A stretch of DNA of 23,347 bases from Condylostoma magnum (GCA_920105805.1 CAKKTI010000345.1:1-23347), one strand, 5' to 3'; shown: positions 9,368-22,088, counted from the first letter of the stretch. Numbers and translations are program-made. Notes: generated by a model from the letters alone, not told the origin.

Positions 9368-11275
9368 ATGGACTTAACACGAGACTTTAAAACTCCACCT
9401 TTAAGTACCAGAAGCTCACTTTTTAGTATTGATCCTTCTAAATTTAAATTAAATACACCTAATAGGAATAGTGTAAGATTAGAAGGGGTGTAAGTACAGG
9501 ATGCTGAGGATATTGAAAATGGAATTGCTGTTTGGAGTATAGGAAGTGGTAAAGAAGGGGCATTGGGTAATACTTAGTTTAAAAGTTTGTTAACACCTTC
9601 GGTGATTAATAGGTTTATTGGAGTTTAAGTACTGTAGATTGCATGTGGAGCAGGCCATACGTACTTGATGACTCTAAACAGGTAGATTTATAGCTGAGGG
9701 TTTAATATAGCTGGGTAACTGGGTTTGGGACATTACAGAAACATAGCTTCCCCTGTTGAAATAGTGTTTTTTAGAGCTCATTAAATTGTACAGATTGATA
9801 GTGGAGCTGGCCATGGATTAGCAGTTGATTAAATAGGTTAAGTGTTCTCTTGAGGATCTGGAGGGTTTTATCAAACTGGACATGGAGATCAGAATAATTT
9901 AAACTTTCCTAAGATGATTGATAAAGTAAAGAATGTTGTTATGGCTTCTGGAGGAGTTGGGCATAGTTTATTTTTAGATTATTCAAATTAGTTGTGAGTT
10001 GTAGGAAGTAATGAGCATGGATAATGTACAGGAGAGGACATAATATACTATAATCCTATGGTTATATAGCTTGAGGGGGTTATTAAGTAAGTTAGTGCCG
10101 GGGGAGGCCATTCTTTAGTCTTAACCAACACTGGAGATGTTTTTGCCTGCGGATTAAACAATAATGGGCAATTGGGAAATGGTAGTTATAAGAACTCAAG
10201 AGTGTTTATACAAGTTAATTAAAAGAATAGAACATATTTGACTAATGTTTATAATATTTAAGCCGGAGAGGAAACCTCTATGTGTTTGACTAAATCTGGT
10301 AAGGCTTTTTCATGAGGATGAAATGGAGCTGGGCAATTAGGTCAAAGGCACTTTGCTAGTATGTCTTTTCCTGTGTAGATATAAATTGATTAGACTATTA
10401 GCTCAATAAGCTGTGGAGTTTGCTCAAATGGAATTATTACTTAGTCTGGAGAAGTTTATGTATGTGGGTACATTGGCGACTACAGTCATCTGAATAAAAG
10501 CTAGTTGTATATGAAAACTGGAGATCAATTAAGTAATTATAACTTCACAGATTTAAGCTTGGCAACACCTAGGAAATTATTAACTAGCAAGCATTCCGGA
10601 ATTATTATATAATGTGGAAGGTCACATTGTGTTATATTCGGGGAGAAGATTGGGGATACCATATACACACATAGAGATTCTGAAAGTGAGGCTGAGGATA
10701 CTAGGGCGTATTTTAATAATGATAGATTAAAATGCACTAGAATACAATTAGATGATGAAGAGCCAAAGATTGAATATGGGATTTTACCATAAAATGTGTA
10801 AGATATACAGAAAAAGTCATAAAACTAACTATAAATATTACCAGAAATTAAAACAGATTCAATGATGAATAAATCAAGAATCAATTTTTAAAGAAGACAA
10901 GAATTTCGTAGAAAATTAAATGAAACTAACCAAAAGTATATTTCTAGGAATTTCAGCTTGAAAAATTAATAACAGAGTAATTAAAATGAAGTTTAAAAGC
11001 TTCCAACAACTCGGGAAAATAAGTCGAATTAGTAAGACAGATAATTCAATGATGAGTTTGAAATTGCCTTTGAAAACATCAATTACATAAAGCAAAGATT
11101 TGTAAGACAACCACCTCAAGAAACTAATAATACTGAAACAGAAAGGTACAAATCACTTATTTAAAAATATGGATAAAGTATCCAGAAAATCTAACGACAA
11201 ATAACAGATATTGAATTACAAAACAAGTCAATACAAGATAAGCCTAGAAAGAGAATCGGAGGAGGATTTAGATAA
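9368..11275 (+). CDS. RCC1-repeat (beta-propeller) protein with coiled-coil-type tail
   Basis: A 635-residue protein. Residues ~55-420 form RCC1-type repeats, with blade motifs [73 protein letters not shown] and [13 protein letters not shown]. Such propellers act as guanine exchange factors or scaffolds; which applies here is not determinable. The tail (~430-635) is charged and Gln/Asn-rich, ending in [11 protein letters not shown]. This gene is the best internal control for the code: Trp in SWG motifs is TGA at 9695, 9851, 10313 and 10319 and in QLWVVG at 9995, and Gln of NIAGQLGLG is TAA at 9716 whereas two other repeats use CAA at the same position. TAA at 11273 is the stop, 4 nt before the stop of the convergent gene. 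Confidence 0.93.
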
Positions 11276-11279
11276 AATG

Positions 11280-12233
11280 TCATTTACGAATTTTTCTTGA
11301 TAAATCTGAGTTTCCAGTTGATATATTCCTAGTTCTTCTTCTTGGTTAAGAGTTTTAACGTTGATGCAAGTTCCCTGAATTATTTTTTCTTAATTACGTA
11401 TATTATTTCTTTAGTATATCAAAGTCGCATGACTTTTAATTTTTCCTTCTTCTTGGAGTTAATTTAGGAGATTTTGAAGTTGTTTTTCTATTGAATTTTG
11501 CTAAAGCCTATTCTGATTGTATATATTTACTCAATTACCTTTTCATCACAGAGGTAGCCCTGGTATGTTTAATAGGACGATTTTGTAATTATTTACAAAT
11601 TTGAGTGTAGTTTTTATTTATTTAGTTTCTCTAAGCTTGCTTTACTATGTTTTAAATAGGATATTGTTTTAGATCAGATGAAGTGGTTTTGGTAATTTAC
11701 TACTAAGGAAGTTAGTTTAGAATTTCCTATTATGTGTACTGCCGTGTATTTATCTTATATAACTAATTCACTAGTTAAGCATTTTCAGGGGATGAGGAAG
11801 TTGATTCTAATACTTTCTATTCCTTTAACTCCTAAATCTACTTTTTATAGTCTTCAATCAGTTTTGACTACTAAGACCTTGTTTGTTTAAGTCTATTAAT
11901 TTTATGCTTTTAACTCTCTAAGTGTAAACTAAGTTAATGCTCAATACTTATATGCTGCCTAACCTCTCCCTCAGATTTCTATAACATTTATTCAAATTAA
12001 TTACATCTTTTAATAACTTCGCTCTTATCTGAAGACTTAGAGCTTCTTTTGAAATTCAATAAATCAACTAGAATATCCTTTAAATTTTCTAGTAGTTCAT
12101 ATACATCCAGCTGCGTAAGAGTTGTAAGCTCCTCATCAGTAACTGATTCATCATCTATCTAGCAATTTGTCACAAATGTGTACTTAAATAAGTCATATAG
12201 AATTTTTTGCACTGCTTAGTTGTCCTCTGACAT
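11280..12233 (-). CDS. Coiled-coil protein with basic C-terminal tail
   Basis: A 317-residue protein from ATG 12233. Residues 1-60 are acidic and helical (DEELTTLTQLDVYELLENL). Residues ~75-145 form a coiled coil (FEQMLQKSEGEVRQHISIEH, then HKINRLKQTRSQQSKLIEDY). The rest is Gln/Asn-rich and strongly basic (KSPKLTPRRRKNQ, SQPRRRTRNIS). No catalytic domain is visible; a basal-body or microtubule-associated role is a guess from composition. The end is ambiguous: TGA at 11280-11282 is taken as stop, but TAA four codons later (11268-11270) would overlap the RCC1 gene. If TGA is right, this is a possible TGA terminator in a window where conserved TGAs otherwise mean Trp. It is divergent from the kinase gene, with a 77-nt spacer. 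Confidence 0.75.
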
Positions 12234-12310
12234 TTTTGAATAAATTTCAAGTAATGAATAGGTAAGCAAACCAAGCTCGCAGTAATATTAGAATATCATT
12301 GCTTACTATA
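12234..12310. promoter_or_regulatory. 77-nt divergent spacer upstream of the PKG-like kinase
   Basis: A short AT-rich gap between two divergent start codons. It must accommodate both 5' ends. No sequence motif stands out and the assignment rests on position only. Confidence 0.3.
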
Positions 12311-14836
<2,526 letters not shown>

Positions 14837-14885
14837 TTAATTTTGTAGCTTAATTTTTAGTTAACTTTCTAGATTATAATAAATA

Positions 14886-16094
14886 ATGCAAAATGTAGTA
14901 ATAGGTAAAAATTATAAGCTTTATCTGCCTTGAAGCGCTATTTTAGATATCCTTACAGATACTTATAAGTAAAATTCATCTCTAAAGCTAAGAATTCCTG
15001 AAACTTTAGTACTTAAAAACAAAAACAATCAAAACATATAAACATGATATTATTCCGATACAGGAGGATTTATTTAAAAGAAGTAAATCGAGAGATTATC
15101 TATGATAAAAATATACTAAATTTTTACCTAGCATTCATTATAAAAGACAGGACATCGTATTTTTAGAGTTTTTAAATTTGACCCTGACAAAATGATTGAA
15201 AGTATTGATAATGAAAAGTGTATTTGTACAGTGCTAAGCAACAACTGCTAACGTTCAGTTTTTACCATAGGTGACATATTCAAAGCAATGAGTATGAATA
15301 CGAGTATATTCAGAAAAACCTCAGCATGCATTCAAATTTTAGTTGAGACAGATGACGATAGAAACTATGTAATCAATGCAAATTTACGTCGATGACAATC
15401 AGATACCTTCATATTAAAACAAACTATCTAATTTTTCAAGACTAGATACCCCAAAACAGTATATGAAAAGGCAAAGGTTTAAAATAAATAAATAAAACAA
15501 CAGATCAAAAACTTATGTTAATGCATTCTACTTAAATTGGAAACAAAGGAAAACATTATTTCAGTGGATTTCTAATTTGTATAAGATAAACACAGTAAAC
15601 TTTGACTAGTTGGATGCACACATTGTCATGTTAATGATAAAATAATAGGGAAAAATTAAGTTAAAGTAAAAGTTATCTAAGGATAGAAATAGCTAAGAAG
15701 ATAATAACAGATTGAAAGCTTTGTAGGCAGAAAATAATCATTTGAGAGGCAGGATTCATAGCTAAAGCCACGCTATAACATAACATGGGATAATAAGTTA
15801 ATAAAACAACTCCCTAAAAAGTTTGCAATGACATTCTTCAGTAATACAAACAAAAGAGAGCTTTAAACTGTATATTTTAATAAATTTTTCAGATGTTAAA
15901 GAAAATCTGAAATTGTCCAAAGAAACCCTAGATAACCCTCTAGATTGCAAAGTAGACATGTAACACCCTAACGAAGCTACTTAACTCATTAAAACATTGA
16001 ATTATAAAGAAGCTCAACAGCAGTTCTAAAATCTAAGCAACGGTTTTTACTTGAGAAGTCTTTGAACGTAACTCAATGCAACAATTTAGTTTAA
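14886..16094 (+). CDS. Conserved-looking hypothetical protein
   Basis: A 402-residue protein from ATG 14886, starting MQNVVIGKNYKLYLPW with TGA as Trp. Residues 1-260 look like a folded domain, with motifs DTGGFIQKKQIERLSMIKIY, FRVFKFDPDKM, TDDDRNYVINANLRRWQSD and DFQFVQDKHSKLWLVGCTHC. The last pattern (an acidic beta strand, then KLWLVGC) recalls C-terminal segments of several ciliate signalling or ciliary proteins, but I cannot name the family. Residues ~290-400 are a basic, Ser/Gln/Arg-rich, probably disordered tail (RQDSQLKPRYN, RRSSTAVLKSK-like segments). The gene follows the kinase on the same strand after 49 nt, too short to say more than adjacency. TAA 16092 is taken as the stop, with another TAA three codons later; the convergent gene ends 18 nt away. 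Confidence 0.78.
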
Positions 16095-16112
16095 TTATTA
16101 TAAAAAGTAAGT

Positions 16113-17036
16113 TTATCTAGTTGTTCCTCTGGTTAATTTTTTCTCTAGAACTGGCATTTCTTGCTTAATCATTCTATTATCCCTCTTTACACGTCCAATT
16201 TCAACATGTAAATGATCTAACTCTACTTATAAAGCCTGGCTTTCCTTCAAGGCTTCATCCCTCTGTTGTTTTAATCTAGCCAAGTCATTTTGCTGTACTT
16301 AGAGTACCCGTTTGGTAGATTCCAGTGTATCTTATAAGGCCATTACATCATTTCTACCTCGTTCAACTTTATCATTAAGCTGTCTTCTTAGATTATTTGC
16401 CTCCCTTTCCAACTTTTATACTACTTCTTCCTACTCATAAAGTTTTCTCTTTAATCCTTATACGTTTTCATAGTGCTAGTTTCTATACTTTTCAAGTTCT
16501 TGCTTATGATAGTTCTCAGTTTAATCTTTTTCTTATCTTAATTTCTGTATTTCTTCCCTATGCTTAGCACTGTTTCTCATTTTAGCGGATTCCAATTCAC
16601 TAGAAAGCTGTTTCACTTTAGATTGTAAGCGGGTCATTTCCTCAATATGCTAAGACTTTTGATATGCAAGTTGATTGCGTAGTTCTCTCTCCCTGTCTCT
16701 TTCTTGTACTAATTAGTTTTCTAAATTAGTTATTCTTTGTTGTAAACTGTACTGCTTTTGCTAGTTTTATGATTAAGCTTAACGGAGTCTTTGCTCATGT
16801 GTTGATGCTATTCTTTATAGCTCTGTTTTATGAGTACTGTTCACTTGATCTATTTGATGTCTTAAGTTATTAATTTCAGATCTTAGTTAATCAGTTGAGT
16901 GATTATAAGGAGAAACTGAGGCTCTGGTATATGATGGTGAGCTTATATTAGAAGTAAATTGGGCGTTTCTAGGGGAGGAATTATTAGTGTATATATTGCT
17001 TTCAAAAGGATCAACTGCTGCCGAAAAATAAGACAT
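16113..17036 (-). CDS. Long coiled-coil protein
   Basis: A 307-residue protein from ATG 17036. The first ~48 residues are Ser/Asn/Pro-rich and likely unstructured (NNSSPRNAQFTSNISSPSY). From about residue 49 to 290 it is an almost unbroken coiled coil (RSEINNLRHQIDQVNSTHKT, LENQLVQERDRERELRNQLA, LYEQEEVVQKLEREANNLRR), ending in a basic segment LEKKLTRGTTR. Gln and Glu are abundant and Gln is often TAA or TAG. A centrosomal, basal-body or cortical scaffold is plausible but unproven. TAA at 16113 is chosen as the stop; two more TAA codons follow directly at codons five and six after it, then another, so termination is unlikely to be missed. The Ku70 frame upstream on the same strand may end only 14 nt before this start. 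Confidence 0.8.
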
Positions 17037-17050
17037 TGTTTATTTAAATG

Positions 17051-18994
17051 TTAGAGAAGATGACTTTTATTAGAGTAATTGATATGTATTAGGGCTAGGT
17101 AGAATTCATTGGCACTTAAATTTACTTTATAAAGAATTATTGATTCATGCATATCCTGATTATTTTCTACAATTATATTCTTATAAATATATTTACACAT
17201 GTTTAGAAGGTATCTATAAAATTCATCATAAGTAATAAAACCATTAAATAACTTAAAAATTTACTAATTATCAGTCTCTACTAAAATTCTTCCAATTAAG
17301 TCATCTTTTCTGCCCTTCTTATCAATTCCTAGCCTCTCACATACATCCCTTAGCTCATTTACCCTTAATTTCTTAAGCTCTCCCTCACTATAAGTAGGAA
17401 GTCCAGTTTTAGGCCTAGCTCCTCCTTTCTACTAAGCAGTACTTGCCCCCCTTCCTCTTTTCAAGCTTCCCCCAGTACATTCCTCGAAGAATTTGTCAAT
17501 ATGCTCTGAGTTCTTAACCATTCCTTCCTCATCAGGCTCCAATGTATCAACAATCTCTGGAGGCTTTGGAGTCTCTAGTGCCAATGCTTCTAAATTAGTA
17601 TAAAAGTGTTGAATAGCAGGACTTGAGAACTATGTGACGTCAAATTCTCTCAGTTTCAAATGTTCCATCATATTACTAGCCTGAGCTACTAGATTGTCAG
17701 GTGCTAGGTTAACTTCTTCCTATGTTTTCAAACTCTCAGGGTTTCTTATATCATCGGCATAGGGTAAGAAGATCAGATTAAAGCCTTATGGATCCGTTGA
17801 TGGTAATAAAGCTCCGAATTTAACCAGAGCTCCTTATCTTGCTATTAGTCTAACTATTGCTATTTTGTTCTTTTGTATCATAGAAACTAATAAAGCATGA
17901 AAAGCTTGACTTGAACCTTTTATAATACTTTCATTACAGAATACAAAATAGCTTCCTCTGGTGTTCATATATGTCTTTAATCGCGACCTATCCTTAAATC
18001 CCATTAATCTGAGTCCAGGGACATCAAAATTTTTTATTTTTTGGATTTCTTCCTTAGTAAAGACTATTTTCTACCCTCCAAATTCATAATGATAGCCTAT
18101 TTCATGTGGCCATAGTTATCTACCTGTTTCCTCACACACCCAGGTAGTAACTGTCTTTAATCTTTTATTATCAGTTCCATTTAGCTTTACTGGAGTAGGC
18201 TTTGTGGTAGTTCTTAGCATGCAGTACATACTGACTCCGATTTTAAAATTAGGAGTTATTTCAAATTTTAAAGTAGCTAAAGTTCTCTTCTTAAACTCCT
18301 TTTTATGTATAGTTTACATCAAATCTTCTAATCTTTCACTAGCTTATAGAGACTCAATTGGCTCATCGTCTGGAATTGCTATTATTTAAGCGTAAAACGC
18401 TGTGAAATCAAATAATTAATCGTTTTTGTTGAATGGGAATAGCTCTATATATATATCTTACTCTGCCAGGTCCTTAGCTCTTTGCAAAGCACGTTATCTG
18501 TCTAGTTATCGTGTTTTATTAGGACTGTCTTCATTGGTAAACAAAAAAATACGTTTAGACGACACTCTTTGGCTTCTTTATAATATATCATGACAAAGCC
18601 AAAGTGCATTTACCAATAACGCTTCAGAATGCCCAAAATTGTAAATTTGATATTCCTGGAAATTATTAAGTTCTTTTATTCTTTCAGCTGAAGGAGGGCC
18701 TAAATCCTATAGTAAATATATACCAGGGAAGTTCATATGATTATTGGACTCTTAGGTATTATATAAGACAATTCCGAGATTATCTGATTCCGCGGCCAAA
18801 ATCTTGTCTTTAAAGTAGCTAATAGCTGCCTTTAGCACCATATAGTAAGGAATAGCCCCTTCGTTGTTAGGCTGAAGCATTAAATTGGAGCAATCTATTA
18901 GAAAAACTGTCTAATCCTTGCTGGCTTAATGGGATCTAGGAGCACCCTCTTCTACCTCACCAATAAAAACATCCTCGACTTAATCGAAGTCCAT
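17051..18994 (-). CDS. XRCC6: Ku70 (XRCC6), DNA end-binding protein with SAP domain
   Basis: Ku70 pairs with Ku80 to bind double-strand breaks for non-homologous end joining. The N-terminal von Willebrand A-like domain includes TVFLIDCSNLML, DNLGIVLYNTQ, NFPGIYLLQDLGPPSAERI and RIFLFTNEDSP. The central beta-barrel core follows (VPGLRLMGFKDRSRL, ARQGALVKFGALLPSTD, FNLIFLPYADDIR), then NLEALALETP and a C-terminal SAP domain (ELKKLRVNELRDVCERLG, then KKGRKDDLIGRI) ending near residue 574. The start at 18994 precedes the family's first strand by about 30 residues. The end is uncertain. The SAP domain is followed by adjacent TAG TAA (17261-17266), which would give 576 aa. Yet the same frame then continues about 70 codons with no further TAA, TAG or TGA until TAA at 17051, while the other two frames are full of them. 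I therefore favour reading the pair as Gln-Gln and ending at 17051, 647 aa. Confidence 0.93.
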
Positions 18995-19042
18995 ATTATT
19001 AATTAGAGTCTAAAGAATGTGGTATTGAGCCTATGTAAAAAC

Positions 19043-20677
19043 TTAGATTAATATAACTCACTCTGATAACTTAAGATATTCGAAAGCCAGCATCCTCCAT
19101 GTGCGTTTTAGGAAATGACTTGCATCATTGTCTAAAAACTTCGCTAATTTGCTGTGAATTTGCTTTGGGTCTTCTTTATTAGCAATCATTTTGACAATCA
19201 TTTAAACTACAGCTCTCTCGTCCTAGTCTATGTACTCTACTAACAGTTTTGATATAAATGGCCCTAATCTCTTATCTAGGATATGATTCTAGGCCAGCAG
19301 GTTTCATTTGATAGGAAAGTCAAACAGCTCAGAACTACGTCTTGGGATCTTTTCTAAATATCTCTTATATTGTTTTAACTATTAATGAAATTCTCTCTCA
19401 CTTACAACTTTGCGGCTTTATTTCTTCTATTTTCTTTCAATAGGTTTTTCTTCTATAGCAGGTATTGACTCAATCAGTTACTGTTTAATTTGTTTATCTT
19501 ATTCATCTTAAATCTAAAAGAACTCTCCTTATCTAGGCCGTAACTTTACTTACTGTTTTTCTTTTACCTATATATCTAAATCCATTCTATTCTGATCTAT
19601 AATATACTCTTCCTCATTATCAGGGCGCTCTTAGGCTTCTAAATATTCAGCTTGTTTGACCTTTTCATCTAAAGTAGCAACACCAGGATTCAATAACTCA
19701 AATTCTCTCTTAGCATCTAGCTCATCTTCTATTCTTTCCTTAATTCTGAGTTAATTCCTATCTTCCCTTGCCTTTTAGTACTTTTTACTATATTTTTTCC
19801 TTCTTACTTACTCATCATCCGAGTCATACTCCAAATCCCACCTTAAACTCTTAGTTTTCTACCTTTTCCTCTCTTCCTCCTTTAACACCTCCTTTTCTCT
19901 TTCTCTTTCCTTCAAATCCTCTCTTTTAATTCATTCTTTTTCTTTCTCCCTGAACCTTCTTTCTCTTTCCTTTAAACGACTTTACAGCCGCTTCTCTCTT
20001 TCTTTCTCTCTTGGATGCTCTTTATCCTCCTCTACATCCTCAACGTCATGTCCCTTATTAGTTTCGTAATTGTGTATCATTAAATTTAGATTATATCCTA
20101 CTTTTTAATCATCTTTAAGCAAAGCCTCTTCCCAGGAGGCCAAACCCTGAACTTCCGTTAGTGTTCCATCCCACCTTTTCCTTTCTCATTCAGACCGCTT
20201 TAAATCGGCCCATTCCTTTACAAAGAACTCTGTTTAGGCGTCTACTCTTACTATTATTTTAGTATTTAGGATTTTTAGGCCATTTACTTGCCTTAAACAG
20301 CGTAGCATTCCTTCCACTCTTTAGTACTCCACAAAACCAAATCTCATCGACTTACCGGAAGAGTCGCAAGGGCGTTTCCATCAGTTTATCTAGCCACATT
20401 CTAACAATAATTACTCGATAAAATAATCACTTATACCAAGTGGGATTCGGCCTATGTAAACTTTAGTACATCTTTCAGATTTAGTACGGGGCTCATCGCT
20501 GAATAAGGGTATACCCATTAACTCTGTATTATCCATGTTGTAGCTTTTGATTGGGGCTTGAGTTACTTGAACTCTTCCAGGATCAATTTCCGCAACTGCT
20601 GACGTTATATTACCCACTCCCGGATTAGAGCTGAGCTATGGAACTGATTTCGGTATATTTGATGTCTTTTAGAACAT
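19043..20677 (-). CDS. RBM25: Splicing factor RBM25 (RRM, RE/KE-rich region, PWI domain)
   Basis: A ~540-residue homologue of RBM25, a U1-snRNP-associated splicing regulator in the nucleus. An RRM lies at ~71-150 (CTKVYIGRIPLGISDYF as RNP2, MRFGFVEYQ as RNP1, ending IIVRVDAQT). A charged region of Arg/Glu/Lys repeats follows (PREREREKRLQSRLKERERE), then an acidic patch LEYDSDDE. The C-terminal PWI domain runs ~455-535 (FDFPIKWNLLAQ, LGPFISKLLVEYIDQDE, FLKRTWRMLAFEY); the signature Pro-Trp-Ile is Pro-Phe-Ile here. TGA at 19304-19306 encodes the conserved Trp of FPIKWN. The start at 20677 is the first in-frame ATG, 10 nt from the divergent ankyrin gene. The stop is ambiguous: TGA at 19058-19060 fits the family end, TAA at 19043-19045 follows after four codons, then TAG at 19031 and 19010. 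The Ku70 ATG lies in the same frame. Confidence 0.92.
19861..20040. repeat. Polypyrimidine/polypurine low-complexity tract inside RBM25
   Basis: The plus strand is dominated by runs of C and T (CTTTCTCTTTCTCTTTCC-like), the minus strand by A and G. It is explained by Arg-Glu and Lys-Glu codons of the RBM25 charged domain and is not an independent satellite. Such tracts can vary in length between alleles. Confidence 0.75.
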
Positions 20678-20687
20678 ATTTAATAAA
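20678..20687. promoter_or_regulatory. 10-nt gap between divergent start codons
   Basis: The ATGs of RBM25 (minus, 20677) and the ankyrin/SAM gene (plus, 20688) are separated by ten AT-rich bases. If both starts are right, each transcript's 5' UTR and promoter overlap the other gene's coding sequence. One start might instead lie further downstream, such as the RBM25 ATG just before DNTELMG. Confidence 0.4.
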
Positions 20688-22088
20688 ATGATAAATTACT
20701 CTATTTACTCCATCGAAGCCTAATAGCAATACGACCTCCTTTCGTATCTATAAGAAAATCTGGATTTATAAGAGGCCTCAAGACTCGGGGACATTGAAGC
20801 CATAAAACGCGCATTTAGTTAAAACCCAGGACAAATAAATCAAAAAGATTCCCAGCTAAGTTGGACTCCTTTATATCGGGCTGTAATTTAAAACCATTAC
20901 AAAGCCACAAAATATCTACTGAAAAATGGAGCTAACCCTAATATTCCTAACAGTATAGGTGAGACTCCTTTGCATACAGCAGCTGACAACTCCTAGTATT
21001 AAATAGCATAATTGCTACTATAATTTCAAGCTAATCCGAATATTCCTCAGGATGACGGTGATACTGCCCTGCATCATGCCTCGTTTAAAGGTGATTATTA
21101 GATGGTGAAGCTTTTATTGGAAAACAATGCAGATGGAAATGCCGCTAATTCAATTCTAGGGAGGACACCTTTACATTATGCTGTTGAGCAAGGGCATAAG
21201 CAGTGTGTGGAGATTTTATTGGATTATGGGGCTGATCCTTATGCTCTGGACAATGTAAGTTTTATATAGCAAACAAAATCCTCGCTTTAACTAGCTGTTG
21301 ATCAGTCTATTTTGGAAGCCATTTAGAAGTTCATGTTTTAGAAGTAAGAAATTGATAACTTATAGTCGCATAATAGCATAGAAGAAGCATAGACTGGGCA
21401 GTTGGGAGATACTATACTAAGAAATGCTGATGTGGAAGGGTATAATATAGAAGATATACTAGCTGAAAACTTTTAAAGTGATTACTCTGAATCTGTTAAG
21501 TAAGAAGGTAATAAAGACAGTTTGTATTAGTGACTGGAGTAATTAGGAGCTAAGTCTGTGTATTAAACTTTGATTGAAAATGGCTATGATGACCTAGAAG
21601 AGCTGATCTTGTGCATGAGCACACCCGTTCCAATAACATATGAGTCGTTATAGAAAATAGGAATACATGAGTTAGGATTTCAACACTTAATCACTTTAAG
21701 ACTTATAGAAGAAAACAAACTATTAACCTAAAATCAGCGGTTTACAACATAAGAAAAAAGTGTTTCTAATCTATGGGCACAGCATATTTCCTTTTGCAAA
21801 AACTAAGAAAACCTTTATACATTTTTACAATCAGTGAAACTAGAACATTATTTAGAGAATTTCATAAAGCAGGGTTGACTTACATATCCGTAATTAATGA
21901 TTTAAATGATATCTCCATTTCCAATAACAGAACAAATTTTAGAAGATCATCTCAAAATCAAGCTTCCAGGGCACAAATAACGACTTCTATCAAGATTATT
22001 CTCAGACTCAACCCCTTATTTACAAGAAGAGTTACTAATAGAGACAAATGGAAAAGAAGAGCCCTGTCATATTTGTATAACATTTTAA
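20688..22088 (+). CDS. Ankyrin-repeat protein with two SAM domains
   Basis: The spliced product is 461 residues. About five ankyrin repeats span ~28-205, with motifs GETPLHTAADN, ANPNIPQDDGDTALHHASFK, LGRTPLHYAVEQGHKQCVEI and GADPYALDN joined to QTKSSLQLA. A SAM domain follows (SLYQWLEQLGAKSVYQTLIE, DDLEELI) with its Trp encoded by TGA at 21531, and then a second one (YTFLQSVKLEHYLENFIKQG, ending in IKLPGHKQRLLSRL). These are protein-interaction modules, so a scaffold or signalling adaptor is likely; no catalytic domain is seen. One 15-nt intron interrupts the fifth repeat (21255-21269). TAA at 22086 is taken as the stop and directly abuts the stop of the convergent gene. The final residues EEPCHICITF include a Cys-His-Ile-Cys that could begin a zinc knuckle, but nothing in this frame completes it. 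Confidence 0.88.
21255..21269 (+). other. 15-nt spliceosomal intron (phase 0)
   Basis: The sequence GTAAGTTTTATATAG starts with a consensus GTAAG donor and ends in TATAG. Removing it joins GADPYALDN directly to QTKSSLQLA, giving exact ankyrin-repeat spacing; keeping it inserts five residues into the repeat. Fifteen-nucleotide introns are known from heterotrich ciliates such as Stentor and Blepharisma. Confidence 0.88.

Noticed and set aside
17049-17263. A small separate gene on the plus strand from ATG 17049, or on the minus strand in another frame
   Set aside because: Both frames are dense in TAA, TAG and TGA and lack domains. The Ku70 frame is the only stop-free one through this stretch.
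19861-20040. Pyrimidine-rich stretch as a microsatellite or triplex element
   Set aside because: It is fully explained by Arg/Glu/Lys codons of the RBM25 charged region.
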